From Oscillospiraceae bacterium (lineage in GTDB: Bacteria; Bacillota; Clostridia; Oscillospirales; Oscillospiraceae): a stretch of 9,556 bases of DNA. The notes under the pieces are model-generated. The model saw only the letters and a program-made list of their open reading frames with translations. It did no database searches and was not told the origin of the DNA. The translations under genes were made by a program, and so were the position numbers. The DNA lies in the NCBI GenBank assembly GCA_902765975.1, contig CACXBO010000026.1:1-9556 (forward strand). The letters are read 5' to 3'. Position 1 is the first letter of the stretch, and each line of letters opens with the position of its first letter. This document shows positions 1 to 6,421 of the stretch, piece after piece.

Positions 1-1612
1 CGAATACGATCCCGCAGCCGCGGATGAGCTTGAATGGACAGCTGTCGAGCCGGGCGCAGCCAATACCTGGACAGGTCTCGTTCCCGGCGTGTACACTGTT
101 GTAATAGCAGACGCATCAGATGAGCAGAATTACGCTACAGTGTCGCTGATGATCGAGGGTATACTCCTTACCGCAAGTTCTTTGCATAAGGATGCCTCCG
201 GAGCGTTCAATGAGGACGGAGAGATCAAGGTTTCTTCTTCCAAGGGTTATACCGGACACGTTGAATATGCCGTTGTCACCGCGCCGGAGGAATATCAGAA
301 CGGCGAGGAAATGGATATTGCAACATTCAACGCACAGAGCGGAATTGAATGGATGCCTTCGGAAAGCAATACCGGCGAACAGGAATGCAATTTCACAGGA
401 CTTGTTCCTGGAAAATACTACATTGCAGCGCGCTGCGGTTTTGCAGATGAAGCGGATTATGAGGAGCTTCAGGCTCTCGGCGAAGCAATAATAGCCGCAG
501 AGATAGCTATCGACAACGCAGCTGAGGAAGACGTCGAAGCGAGGACAGCGGAGTATGAAAATGCTAAGAGCGCGTACTATGAGAAGGCAAAGGCAACAGC
601 CGCAAAGACTTCCGCAGTTTACGAGGCACATCCGGATTACTGGGAGTGCGCCTGTATAATCAACGATTTTGTAACATATAACCCGCCCGCGCCGTTATTC
701 GGAGGCGAGAGCGCGATAGTGAGCATAGAGGAGGATGAGAAGGGCAGACAGGTTGTCACTCTCAATCCCGACGCAGAGCTCACGGAAGAGGATAAGGATA
801 CGATCCGCGGTCTCGATCAGGCCGGCGACATCAAGATAGTATCCGGAGGCCTCACGGTGCTTGTAAAGGAGGGCGCGATACCCGCAGACTTCGATCCGAG
901 CCGTCTCATAGCCGACGTAAGCGATGCGAAGGAGGGCATGGTCGTCAAGTATAAGGACCTTGATGGCAACGACGGAACAGACGCTTTCGGCATCGTCAAC
1001 GACGGCAGCGCAGCATATATCGTTCTCGTTCCCGGCGACTACAGAGTTGATGAGGCGACTGCGGAATTCGACGATATCGAGGGACTCTGGGGCGAAGACG
1101 ATATCGTGTTTACCGCGATGCGCAAGGTGTTTAACGGAACCGGAAACGGAAAGTTCTCGCCGCAGAAGACAATGACTCGCGCTATGTTCGTCACCGTCCT
1201 CTGGAGAATGGCGGGAAGTCCCGAGCCGGCGAGCGAAGCAGGCTTTGAGGATCTCAAGTCCGAATGGTATAAGAAGGCCGTAAGCTGGGCGCAGGAGACG
1301 GGCATCGTCACCGGATACTCCAACACAGAGTTCAGGCCCGATAAGGATATCACCCGCGAGCAGATGTGCGTGATTCTCACGAGATTTATGGATTGGCTCG
1401 GCTGGCCTCTTGCCCTCACAAAGGAAGCGAAGGAATTCACTGACGCCGACGAGATCGGCAAGTGGGCTAAGGACGCGGTTGACGCCTGCACTCAGATGGG
1501 CCTCATAAACGGAATCAAGGATAAATTCGCGCCAAAGAGCGGCGCAACCCGCATGCAGGTCTCCGCAATCCTCGCGCGCTTCATACGCGAGCTGATAGCT
1601 CAGTACTGCTGA
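1..1612 (+). CDS. SLH-domain cell-surface protein, 3' part (5' end off the window)
   Basis: The reading frame is open from nucleotide 2, so the GTG at 89 is an internal valine and the true start and signal peptide lie upstream. In window codons (codon 1 = nt 2-4), codons 1 to about 145 hold two diverged copies of a beta-rich unit ending in TGLVPGxY. A charged, Ala/Glu-rich, probably helical or coiled-coil stretch follows at nt 440-620. Next comes a domain of the kind that often precedes SLH repeats (nt 750-1060, ending VLVPGDYRV). Three SLH domains then lie at about nt 1064-1225, 1241-1400 and 1436-1600, with their usual TRAMFVTVLWRM, TREQMCVILTRFM and TRMQVSAILARF motifs. SLH domains bind pyruvylated secondary cell-wall polymers, so the protein is expected to be anchored to the wall. 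The N-terminal function is unknown. An SLH protease gene follows 56 bases downstream. The SLH assignment is secure; the ligand or role is not. Confidence 0.9.
   Translation, partial: EYDPAAADELEWTAVEPGAANTWTGLVPGVYTVVIADASDEQNYATVSLMIEGILLTASSLHKDASGAFNEDGEIKVSSSKGYTGHVEYAVVTAPEEYQNGEEMDIATFNAQSGIEWMPSESNTGEQECNFTGLVPGKYYIAARCGFADEADYEELQALGEAIIAAEIAIDNAAEEDVEARTAEYENAKSAYYEKAKATAAKTSAVYEAHPDYWECACIINDFVTYNPPAPLFGGESAIVSIEEDEKGRQVVTLNPDAELTEEDKDTIRGLDQAGDIKIVSGGLTVLVKEGAIPADFDPSRLIADVSDAKEGMVVKYKDLDGNDGTDAFGIVNDGSAAYIVLVPGDYRVDEATAEFDDIEGLWGEDDIVFTAMRKVFNGTGNGKFSPQKTMTRAMFVTVLWRMAGSPEPASEAGFEDLKSEWYKKAVSWAQETGIVTGYSNTEFRPDKDITREQMCVILTRFMDWLGWPLALTKEAKEFTDADEIGKWAKDAVDACTQMGLINGIKDKFAPKSGATRMQVSAILARFIRELIAQYC
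2..430 (+). repeat. Two diverged copies of a ~324-nt (108-codon) coding repeat
   Basis: The motif T-G-L-V-P-G-x-Y is encoded at nt 71-94 and again at nt 395-418, exactly 324 bases (108 codons) apart. An E-W pair lies a short way before each copy, and an acidic D-E-x-x-Y stretch follows each. The copies have diverged at both DNA and protein level, so this is an old domain duplication rather than a recent expansion. The unit looks like a small beta-sandwich (fibronectin- or Ig-like), which is an inference from its length and pattern. More copies may lie upstream of the window. Confidence 0.5.
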
Positions 1613-1623
1613 AACGATCAAAA

Positions 1624-1650
1624 CACTCGGGCCGCAAGTCGGCCCGAGTG
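1624..1650 (+). other. Strong GC-rich hairpin between the SLH gene and the protease gene
   Basis: CACTCGGGCCG (1624-1634) pairs perfectly with CGGCCCGAGTG (1640-1650), an 11-bp stem with a 5-base CAAGT loop. The plus strand has no T-run after it (CTGTAAGGAG follows), so it is not a classical intrinsic terminator in that direction. The minus strand has only TTTT after it. The 3' foot ends four bases before the AAGGAG ribosome binding site of the protease gene. It may stabilise mRNA ends, weakly attenuate transcription or influence initiation at the protease start. Confidence 0.6.
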
Positions 1651-1654
1651 CTGT

Positions 1655-1660
1655 AAGGAG
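1655..1660 (+). promoter_or_regulatory. Ribosome binding site that fixes the protease start
   Basis: AAGGAG at 1655-1660 stands eight bases before ATG 1669, the normal distance. The in-frame GTG at 1660 overlaps the last base of this site and cannot be served by it. The start is therefore ATG 1669, which also puts the signal-peptide lysine-arginine pair directly after the initiating methionine. Confidence 0.85.
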
Positions 1661-1668
1661 TGACTGAT

Positions 1669-3588
1669 ATGAAAAGAGCGCTTGCCGCGTTTATTATAAC
1701 CGCTCTTATCTTAAGCCTTTCGCCTTGTGTCCTTGCGTCGGAGGCGGCGGATGATTTCGACGGCTACATAGTCCGCATGGCCTCGCCTCTTAAGGAGGAC
1801 GAGGCGGAGAAGTCGGGCTGTGAAGCCTTGGGCGGCGCTCTGTACTATGCGCCCGACCGGGAGTCGGTCGCAGCGATAAGGGCTTTCGGCGAGGTGTTAA
1901 ACTGCGAGAAGAATTTCAGCCTTCAAACTCAGGATGACCTCGGGGATTACGAGCCGGCGGAGTGGAATCTCCGTTCCGTGGGAGCTTCCGCTGCCTGGAC
2001 TCACGTTAATGGGGAGGGAGAGAGAGACAGGACCGGCTCCGGCGTCACGATCGCCATCGTGGATTCGGGAGTTATGGCGGACCACCCCGATCTCGTGAAC
2101 GCTAACGTACTCGATTATATCTGCCTCTCCGGAGAGCCGGACGGGATAGACAATTACCACGGCACGTTCGTCGCAGGGCTGATAGCCGCCGAGGTGAACA
2201 ACGCCATAGGTATCGACGGGATAGTGCCGGACGTTACTATCCTTCCGATATGCATAACCTCAAACGGCGGCAAGACAGATATGCAAACGGCCGCTCAGGG
2301 GATAAACACGGCGGTTGAGAACGGAGCAGACGTAATAGTCTTCTCAATCGGCGGCACAAACGACAATTCCCTGCTCAGCGAGGCCTGCGAGGCTGCGGTT
2401 GAGAGCGGAGTCATTTTCGTTACCTGCGCCGGGAACTATTCATCCGGCAGAGTGAAGAGCGAGCATTCGTATATGTACCCTGCAGCCTATGACTGCACTG
2501 TCACGGTCTCGGCCGTCAAGGAGGAAAACGGCGAGCCGGTGTTCGACGGAGAGTACTCATATTTTAATGATGCGGTCACCGTCGCAGCACCGGGGACGGA
2601 CATCGTATCGCTGTTTCTCGACGGCGGAACTGCAACGAAGACAGGGACTTCCTTCGCCGCACCGGTAGTCGCCGCGATGGCGGCGATGGCGAAATGCGCG
2701 GATAAGGATATTACGACGGAGACGTTTGTCGAGCTTCTCAAGGAGAGCAGCACAGATCTCGGTGAGCCCGGCTTCGACGTATATTACGGAAACGGCTACG
2801 TCAATATACCCGCCTTCCTCGATGCGCTTGACGAATATACCGCCTCAGCCGTCCCCGACGATCCCGTCGACCCGGAACCGCCCGACGATCCCGTAAACCC
2901 GGAACCGCCCGACGATCCCGTCGACCCGGGACTGCCCGACGATCCCGTAAACCCTGAACCGACGGACGATCCGGCAGACCTAGAGCCGTCGGAAGAGCCC
3001 GAGCCGAAACCCGAAACTTCTCCATATCCGGACGTATCGGTAGATTCATGGAGCTATCCCGGCATAAAATACGTTACGGAAAAAGGCATAATGACAGGCA
3101 TAAAGGGGCTTTTTGAGCCTGATACTCAAACGAGCCGCGCCATGATAGTAACGATGCTCTGGAGAATGGAGGGTATGCCCGCAGCCGAGTATCTTCTCAC
3201 GTTTACCGACGTGGATGAGGGAAGCTGGTATACCGAGGCAGTGCGCTGGGCGGCGTCGGAGGGTATCGTGACCGGATATAACGCCGAGATCTTCGGCCCG
3301 AACGATAAAATCACCAGAGAGCAGCTCGCTGCCATGCTTTACAGATATGCAGCTCATTGCGGTATCGATGTGGAAAAGGGAAGGGACTTTGATCTCAGCT
3401 CGTTTGCGGATACAGTGGAGATAGCCGAGTGGGCTGAGCCGTATTTCAGATGGGCGGTCAGCGCCGGACTAATAAACGGAGTCGGCGAAATGAGACTCGT
3501 CTCGAAGGGAATGGCGACGCGGGCCCAGACGGCGGCCGTTATAATGCGCTTTTGCGCGCTTAAGCTTCCCGGCGCCGAGGCTGAATGA
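1669..3588 (+). CDS. Secreted subtilisin-like serine protease (peptidase S8) with three SLH domains
   Basis: The product has 639 residues. A Sec signal peptide covers residues 1-23 (MKR, hydrophobic core, cleavage likely after VLA). A probable propeptide follows to about residue 100. The S8 catalytic domain spans about 105-385, with all expected residues: Asp132 in IVDSG, His164 in HGTFVAG, oxyanion-hole Asn256 in CAGN and Ser328 in GTSFAAP. The His motif has Phe where HGTHVAG is commoner. An acidic, proline-rich linker of 9-residue repeats (396-440) leads to three SLH domains at about 453-503, 512-562 and 579-632. The enzyme should be exported, mature by propeptide removal and stay bound to the wall. 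It probably matures or turns over surface proteins; the SLH protein encoded just upstream is an obvious candidate partner, but that is inference. No promoter is visible in the 56-base gap, so it is probably co-transcribed with that gene. Confidence 0.93.
   Translation: MKRALAAFIITALILSLSPCVLASEAADDFDGYIVRMASPLKEDEAEKSGCEALGGALYYAPDRESVAAIRAFGEVLNCEKNFSLQTQDDLGDYEPAEWNLRSVGASAAWTHVNGEGERDRTGSGVTIAIVDSGVMADHPDLVNANVLDYICLSGEPDGIDNYHGTFVAGLIAAEVNNAIGIDGIVPDVTILPICITSNGGKTDMQTAAQGINTAVENGADVIVFSIGGTNDNSLLSEACEAAVESGVIFVTCAGNYSSGRVKSEHSYMYPAAYDCTVTVSAVKEENGEPVFDGEYSYFNDAVTVAAPGTDIVSLFLDGGTATKTGTSFAAPVVAAMAAMAKCADKDITTETFVELLKESSTDLGEPGFDVYYGNGYVNIPAFLDALDEYTASAVPDDPVDPEPPDDPVNPEPPDDPVDPGLPDDPVNPEPTDDPADLEPSEEPEPKPETSPYPDVSVDSWSYPGIKYVTEKGIMTGIKGLFEPDTQTSRAMIVTMLWRMEGMPAAEYLLTFTDVDEGSWYTEAVRWAASEGIVTGYNAEIFGPNDKITREQLAAMLYRYAAHCGIDVEKGRDFDLSSFADTVEIAEWAEPYFRWAVSAGLINGVGEMRLVSKGMATRAQTAAVIMRFCALKLPGAEAE
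2854..2988 (+). repeat. Five tandem 27-bp units encoding a PDDPV(D/N)PEP linker
   Basis: Units lie at 2854-2880, 2881-2907, 2908-2934, 2935-2961 and 2962-2988. Units 1 and 3 carry GTCGAC (Val-Asp) at the same place where units 2 and 4 carry GTAAAC (Val-Asn), so the true period of the first four is 54 bp. Unit 5 and the following Glu/Pro stretch are decayed copies. They encode a rigid, acidic, proline-rich spacer between the protease and SLH domains. Copy number is likely to vary between strains. Confidence 0.85.
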
Positions 3589-3598
3589 TATAATAATT

Positions 3599-3621
3599 GC
3601 CCCCTGCTTGGGGGCTTTTTT
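3599..3621 (+). terminator. Intrinsic terminator after the SLH protease gene
   Basis: GCCCCC (3599-3604) pairs with GGGGGC (3610-3615) around a TGCTT loop, followed by six T (3616-3621). It begins ten bases after the protease stop codon. Its T-run overlaps the stop codon of the convergent spoVAE gene (TTA at 3620-3622, TAA on the minus strand). The minus-strand side continues into an A/T-mixed stretch rather than a T-run, so termination from that side should be weaker. Confidence 0.88.
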
Positions 3622-3982
3622 ATTTATCTCCGGGCTTTGATATTACTGCGACGATATAACCGAAGAATATTGCCGCAGTCAAACCGCCTGCCGCCGCAGT
3701 CAGACCGCCGGTAAACGCGCCGATCACGCCCTTTTCCTCTACCGCTTTTTTAACGCCACGCGCAAGATTATAGCCGAAACCGGTTAGTGGAACTGTCGCT
3801 CCCGCTCCAGCCCACTCCGCAAAGGGAGCGTAGACCCCGATTGCTCCGAGCAGGACGCCGAGGCAGACGAAGAAGGTCAGTATACGCGCCGGAGTGAGCT
3901 TCGTTTTGTCTATGAGTATCTGACCGACGGCGCAGATCGCGCCTCCGACTGCAAAAGCCTTCAAATATACGCTTACGTCCAT
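3620..3982 (-). CDS. spoVAE: Stage V sporulation protein AE (SpoVAE/SpoVAEb), DPA channel membrane subunit
   Basis: A complete 120-residue hydrophobic protein, about the length usual for SpoVAEb. Helix candidates lie at about residues 7-24, 33-53, 85-98 and 100-114, joined by short loops, with conserved-looking pieces such as GGAICAVGQ and PLTGFGYNLARG. SpoVA proteins make the membrane channel that moves Ca-dipicolinate into the forespore during spore formation and out at germination. The start is ATG at 3982-3980, with GAGGTG (plus-strand 3987-3992) four bases ahead, inside the end of spoVAD. The spoVAD stop codon ends one base before this ATG, so translation is probably coupled. It is the last gene of a two-gene minus-strand unit. 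Confidence 0.92.
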   Translation of the reverse strand: MDVSVYLKAFAVGGAICAVGQILIDKTKLTPARILTFFVCLGVLLGAIGVYAPFAEWAGAGATVPLTGFGYNLARGVKKAVEEKGVIGAFTGGLTAAAGGLTAAIFFGYIVAVISKPGDK

Positions 3983-3983
3983 A

Positions 3984-4988
3984 TCACACCTCGATAGATA
4001 CCGCGCAGCATATAGACGGAACGCTCTCGCCCTGCATAGTGCTGAGGGGGGAGAGAAGAGCGCCGGTCGCCGCGAACAGCACCTTTTTCCATCTGCCTGT
4101 TTTTATCCCGTCCATTATATAACCGGCTAAAACGCTTGCGCTGCAGCCGCAGCCTGAGCCGCCGGAGTGAACGTCCTGCTTTTCCCTGTCAAAAATGAGA
4201 AGCCCGCAGTCCGCGTATTTGTCTCCAAGCTCAGTTCCGTCCTTCCGCATGAGATCGCGGAGGATCTCTGAGCCGACTGCGCCGAGATCACCGGTTAAAA
4301 TCAGGTCGTAATAGGAGGGTGTCCTGCCGAGGTCGGAAAAATGCGTCCTCAGAGTCTCGTATGCAGCGGGAGCCATAGCGGCGCCCATATTGTTTGCGTC
4401 CTTAATCCCTGCGTCGGTTATAACTCCGGGCGTTACCGAGGTTATCCTCGGCCCCTCGCCCTCCGAGAGAATAAAGGCGCCGCAGCCGGTCACCGTCCAC
4501 TGAGCGGTGGGCGGACGCTGACCTCCGTATTCGAGAGGCATACGAAACTGGCGTTCCGCTGTTGAGAAATGCGAGCTTGTTACAGCGAGAGCACAGCCGG
4601 CAAAGCCCGATTCGACGGACATGGCGGCGAGTGCGAGCGACTCCGCCATAGTGGAGCAGGCGCCGTAAACTCCAAAGTAGGGTATACCGGAATTTCTAAG
4701 ACCGAAGGAGGACGCCGTGCATTGATTCAAAAGATCCCCGGCGAAGGCAAGGTCGATATCCTTCGGGGTGAGACGGGAGTTCTTATAAAGCTGCGCAAGC
4801 GTGCTCTCTATCATGCGGCTCTCCGCCTTTTCCCAGGTCTGTTCTCCGAAATAGCTGTCCTCGCTCACGCTGCCGAAGTATTTGCCGAGCGGCCCTTCTC
4901 CCTCTTTGGCTCCCACGGTAGAAGCCGAGGCTATCAGGGCGGGAGGACTATCCAAAACGGCGCTTCTCGCGCCTGCTCTTTTTGCCAT
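3984..4988 (-). CDS. spoVAD: Stage V sporulation protein AD (SpoVAD), dipicolinate-binding protein
   Basis: A complete 334-residue protein, close to the family length. It has the thiolase-like fold shared with FabH-type enzymes. Recognisable motifs include AGDLLNQC (residues 83-90), VYGACSTMAES with Cys111 at the position of the thiolase nucleophile, SGGSGCGCSAS near 275-286 and ATGALLSPLSTMQGE near the C-terminus. SpoVAD sits on the spore inner membrane and binds dipicolinic acid; it is not known as a synthase. The start ATG (4988-4986) is preceded by GAGGTGATC at good spacing. It overlaps nothing upstream and is divergent from the SPFH gene across a 156-bp gap. No convincing forespore (sigma-G) promoter could be assigned in that gap, although such control is expected for the family. 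spoVAC, normally just upstream, is absent here. Confidence 0.95.
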   Translation of the reverse strand: MAKRAGARSAVLDSPPALIASASTVGAKEGEGPLGKYFGSVSEDSYFGEQTWEKAESRMIESTLAQLYKNSRLTPKDIDLAFAGDLLNQCTASSFGLRNSGIPYFGVYGACSTMAESLALAAMSVESGFAGCALAVTSSHFSTAERQFRMPLEYGGQRPPTAQWTVTGCGAFILSEGEGPRITSVTPGVITDAGIKDANNMGAAMAPAAYETLRTHFSDLGRTPSYYDLILTGDLGAVGSEILRDLMRKDGTELGDKYADCGLLIFDREKQDVHSGGSGCGCSASVLAGYIMDGIKTGRWKKVLFAATGALLSPLSTMQGESVPSICCAVSIEV

Positions 4989-5064
4989 GTGATCACCTCG
5001 CCCTTATTTTTTCTCTAAAACTGTGAAATAATTCATTTTTTACAAAAACATAATATTTTTCTTC

Positions 5065-5093
5065 TTCCATTCAGGGAGTATTGCTGATATAAT
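5065..5093 (+). promoter_or_regulatory. Probable extended -10 promoter for the SPFH gene
   Basis: TATAAT at 5088-5093 is preceded by TGA at 5085-5087, giving the extended -10 pattern TGnTATAAT. The 17-base-spaced -35 position (TTCCAT, 5065-5070) is poor, as is common for extended -10 promoters. Transcription would start near 5100, leaving a leader of about 45 bases that includes AGGAG (5131-5135), nine bases ahead of ATG 5145. The surrounding DNA is the most A/T-rich in this part of the window. Confidence 0.65.
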
Positions 5094-5144
5094 TAAAAGG
5101 TAAGCACAAAAACACCCCTATATTCTTGAAAGGAGAACAGAAAA

Positions 5145-6365
5145 ATGGGACTTATATCTGCAGCGCTTGGCTCCGCAGGCGGCGTTCTTGCCGATCAGTG
5201 GAAAGAATATTTTTATTGCGAGGCAATGCCGGAAAACGTTATCGTAACGAAGGGTCATCACCGGGTATCCGGTCGCTCCACCAATACAAAGGGGAGCGAT
5301 AACATAATCTCCAACGGCTCCGTTATCGCGGTAGCAGACGGACAGTGTATGATAATCGTCGATCAGGGCAAGGTCGTCGACATTTGCGCCGAGCCGGGCG
5401 AGTTCATCTATGACACGAGCTCCGAGCCCTCCATATTTGCCGGAAGCCTAGGTCAGAGCCTTATCGAGACCTTCAAGAATTTCGGAAAGAGATTCACCTT
5501 CGGCGGCGAGGCCCCCAAGGATCAGAGAATATATTTCTTCAACCTCAAGGAGCTTGTCGGCAATAAATACGGCACCCCCAGCCCCGTGCCCTTCCGCGTA
5601 GTCGATGAGCGCGCCGGAATAGATATCGACATCTCCGTCCGCTGCTTCGGCGAATACAGCTACCACGTATCCGATCCTATCCTCTTCTATACCAACGTCT
5701 GCGGCAACGTGACCGAGAGCTATACCCGCGACAGGCTCGACAGCCAGCTCAAGACCGAGCTTCTCACAGCCCTTCAGCCTGCGTTTGCCAAGCTGAGCGC
5801 CCAGGGCATCCGTTATTCCGAGCTTCCCGGACACACCATGGAGCTTGCCGACGCCCTCAACGAGGTCCTCTCCGCCAAGTGGCGCGACCTCAGAGGTATC
5901 GAGATCGTATCCTTCGGCGTAAGCTCCGTGAAGGCAAACGAGGAAGACGAGCAGATGCTCAAGGAGCTGCAGAAGAACGCTGCGTTCCGCGATCCCACTC
6001 TTGCGGCGGCAAACCTCGCAGGCGCTCAGATGGATGCTATGAAGACCGCCGCCGGCAACTCCGGCGGAGCCGCTATCGGCTTTATGGGCATGAATATGGC
6101 TCAGGGCGCAGGCGGGATCGACACCAACGCTCTCTACGCTCAGGCGGCTCAGCAGCGCGCTCAGCAGGCTGCCCAGCCCGTTCAGCCTGCCCGTCCCGCA
6201 GCCGGCGGCTGGACCTGCCCGACCTGCGGCAAGACAGATAACACAGGCAAGTTCTGCTCCGAGTGCGGCACCAAAAAGCCAGAGGATCAGAGCTGGTTCT
6301 GCCCCGAGTGCGGACATAAGAACACCGGCAAGTTCTGCCCCGAGTGCGGAACGCCCAGACCCTAA
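5145..6365 (+). CDS. SPFH-domain protein with two C-terminal zinc ribbons (YdjI-like)
   Basis: The product has 406 residues and no signal peptide or clear membrane helix. Residues about 25-270 match the SPFH/band-7-like group known from B. subtilis YdjI, often annotated virion core protein-like. Recognisable stretches are VIVTKGHHR, ADGQCMIIVDQGKVVDI, VRCFGEYSYHVSDP and the AKWRDLRGIEIVSFGVSSV end of the domain. A Gly/Met-rich piece and a Gln/Ala-rich linker (about 298-355) lead to two tandem zinc ribbons: Cys358/361/371/374 and Cys386/389/398/401. SPFH proteins assemble on membranes as scaffolds, so this is probably a cytosolic protein recruited to the membrane by the products of the next two genes. 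It heads the cassette and has its own extended -10 promoter. A strong terminator follows 5 bases after its stop. Codons are strongly biased to C- and G-ending forms, consistent with good expression. Confidence 0.88.
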   Translation: MGLISAALGSAGGVLADQWKEYFYCEAMPENVIVTKGHHRVSGRSTNTKGSDNIISNGSVIAVADGQCMIIVDQGKVVDICAEPGEFIYDTSSEPSIFAGSLGQSLIETFKNFGKRFTFGGEAPKDQRIYFFNLKELVGNKYGTPSPVPFRVVDERAGIDIDISVRCFGEYSYHVSDPILFYTNVCGNVTESYTRDRLDSQLKTELLTALQPAFAKLSAQGIRYSELPGHTMELADALNEVLSAKWRDLRGIEIVSFGVSSVKANEEDEQMLKELQKNAAFRDPTLAAANLAGAQMDAMKTAAGNSGGAAIGFMGMNMAQGAGGIDTNALYAQAAQQRAQQAAQPVQPARPAAGGWTCPTCGKTDNTGKFCSECGTKKPEDQSWFCPECGHKNTGKFCPECGTPRP

Positions 6366-6370
6366 AAGAT

Positions 6371-6398
6371 AAAAAAGGGGCTGCAAAGCCCCTTTTTT
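6371..6398 (+). terminator. Perfect intrinsic terminator inside the SPFH-zinc ribbon-TPM cassette
   Basis: AAAAAAGGGGCT (6371-6382) pairs perfectly with AGCCCCTTTTTT (6387-6398) around a GCAA tetraloop of the GNRA class. The plus strand ends in six T. The A-run on the other side makes it symmetric and able to work in both directions. It lies between the SPFH stop codon and the AAGGAGG ribosome binding site (6408-6414) of the next gene. Only 23 bases separate it from that gene's ATG, and I see no promoter in them. Confidence 0.9.
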
Positions 6399-6421
6399 GA
6401 GTAATTCAAGGAGGCAATTCT

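Noticed and set aside
695..1621. Long open frame (308 codons) on the minus strand opposite the first SLH gene
   Set aside because: It is the antisense of a clear SLH coding region, has no ribosome binding site or recognisable domain, and is explained by the G/C-biased codons of the real gene.
1660..1668. GTG 1660 as the start of the protease gene
   Set aside because: It overlaps the ribosome binding site. ATG 1669 has correct spacing and a normal signal-peptide beginning.
1714..1731. Lipoprotein signal (lipobox) at Cys20 of the protease signal peptide
   Set aside because: The residues before the cysteine are L-S-P, and proline at -1 does not fit a lipobox. A normal signal peptidase site (VLA) follows three residues later.
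2854..2988. CRISPR-like look of evenly spaced 27-bp repeats
   Set aside because: The units are contiguous with no spacers, keep the reading frame and encode a proline-rich linker inside a protease gene.
4569..5018. Plus-strand open frame opposite spoVAD
   Set aside because: spoVAD is certain on the minus strand. This frame has no ribosome binding site or domain.
4989..5060. Forespore sigma-G promoter for spoVAD
   Set aside because: A TGAATT-like -35 can be drawn, but no CATnnTA-type -10 lies at the proper distance, so the match is too weak to list.
5448..6386. Long open frame (312 codons) on the minus strand opposite the SPFH gene
   Set aside because: The low-complexity Leu/Gly/Ala product mirrors the strongly biased codons of the SPFH gene. 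It begins inside the terminator region and shows no family motif.
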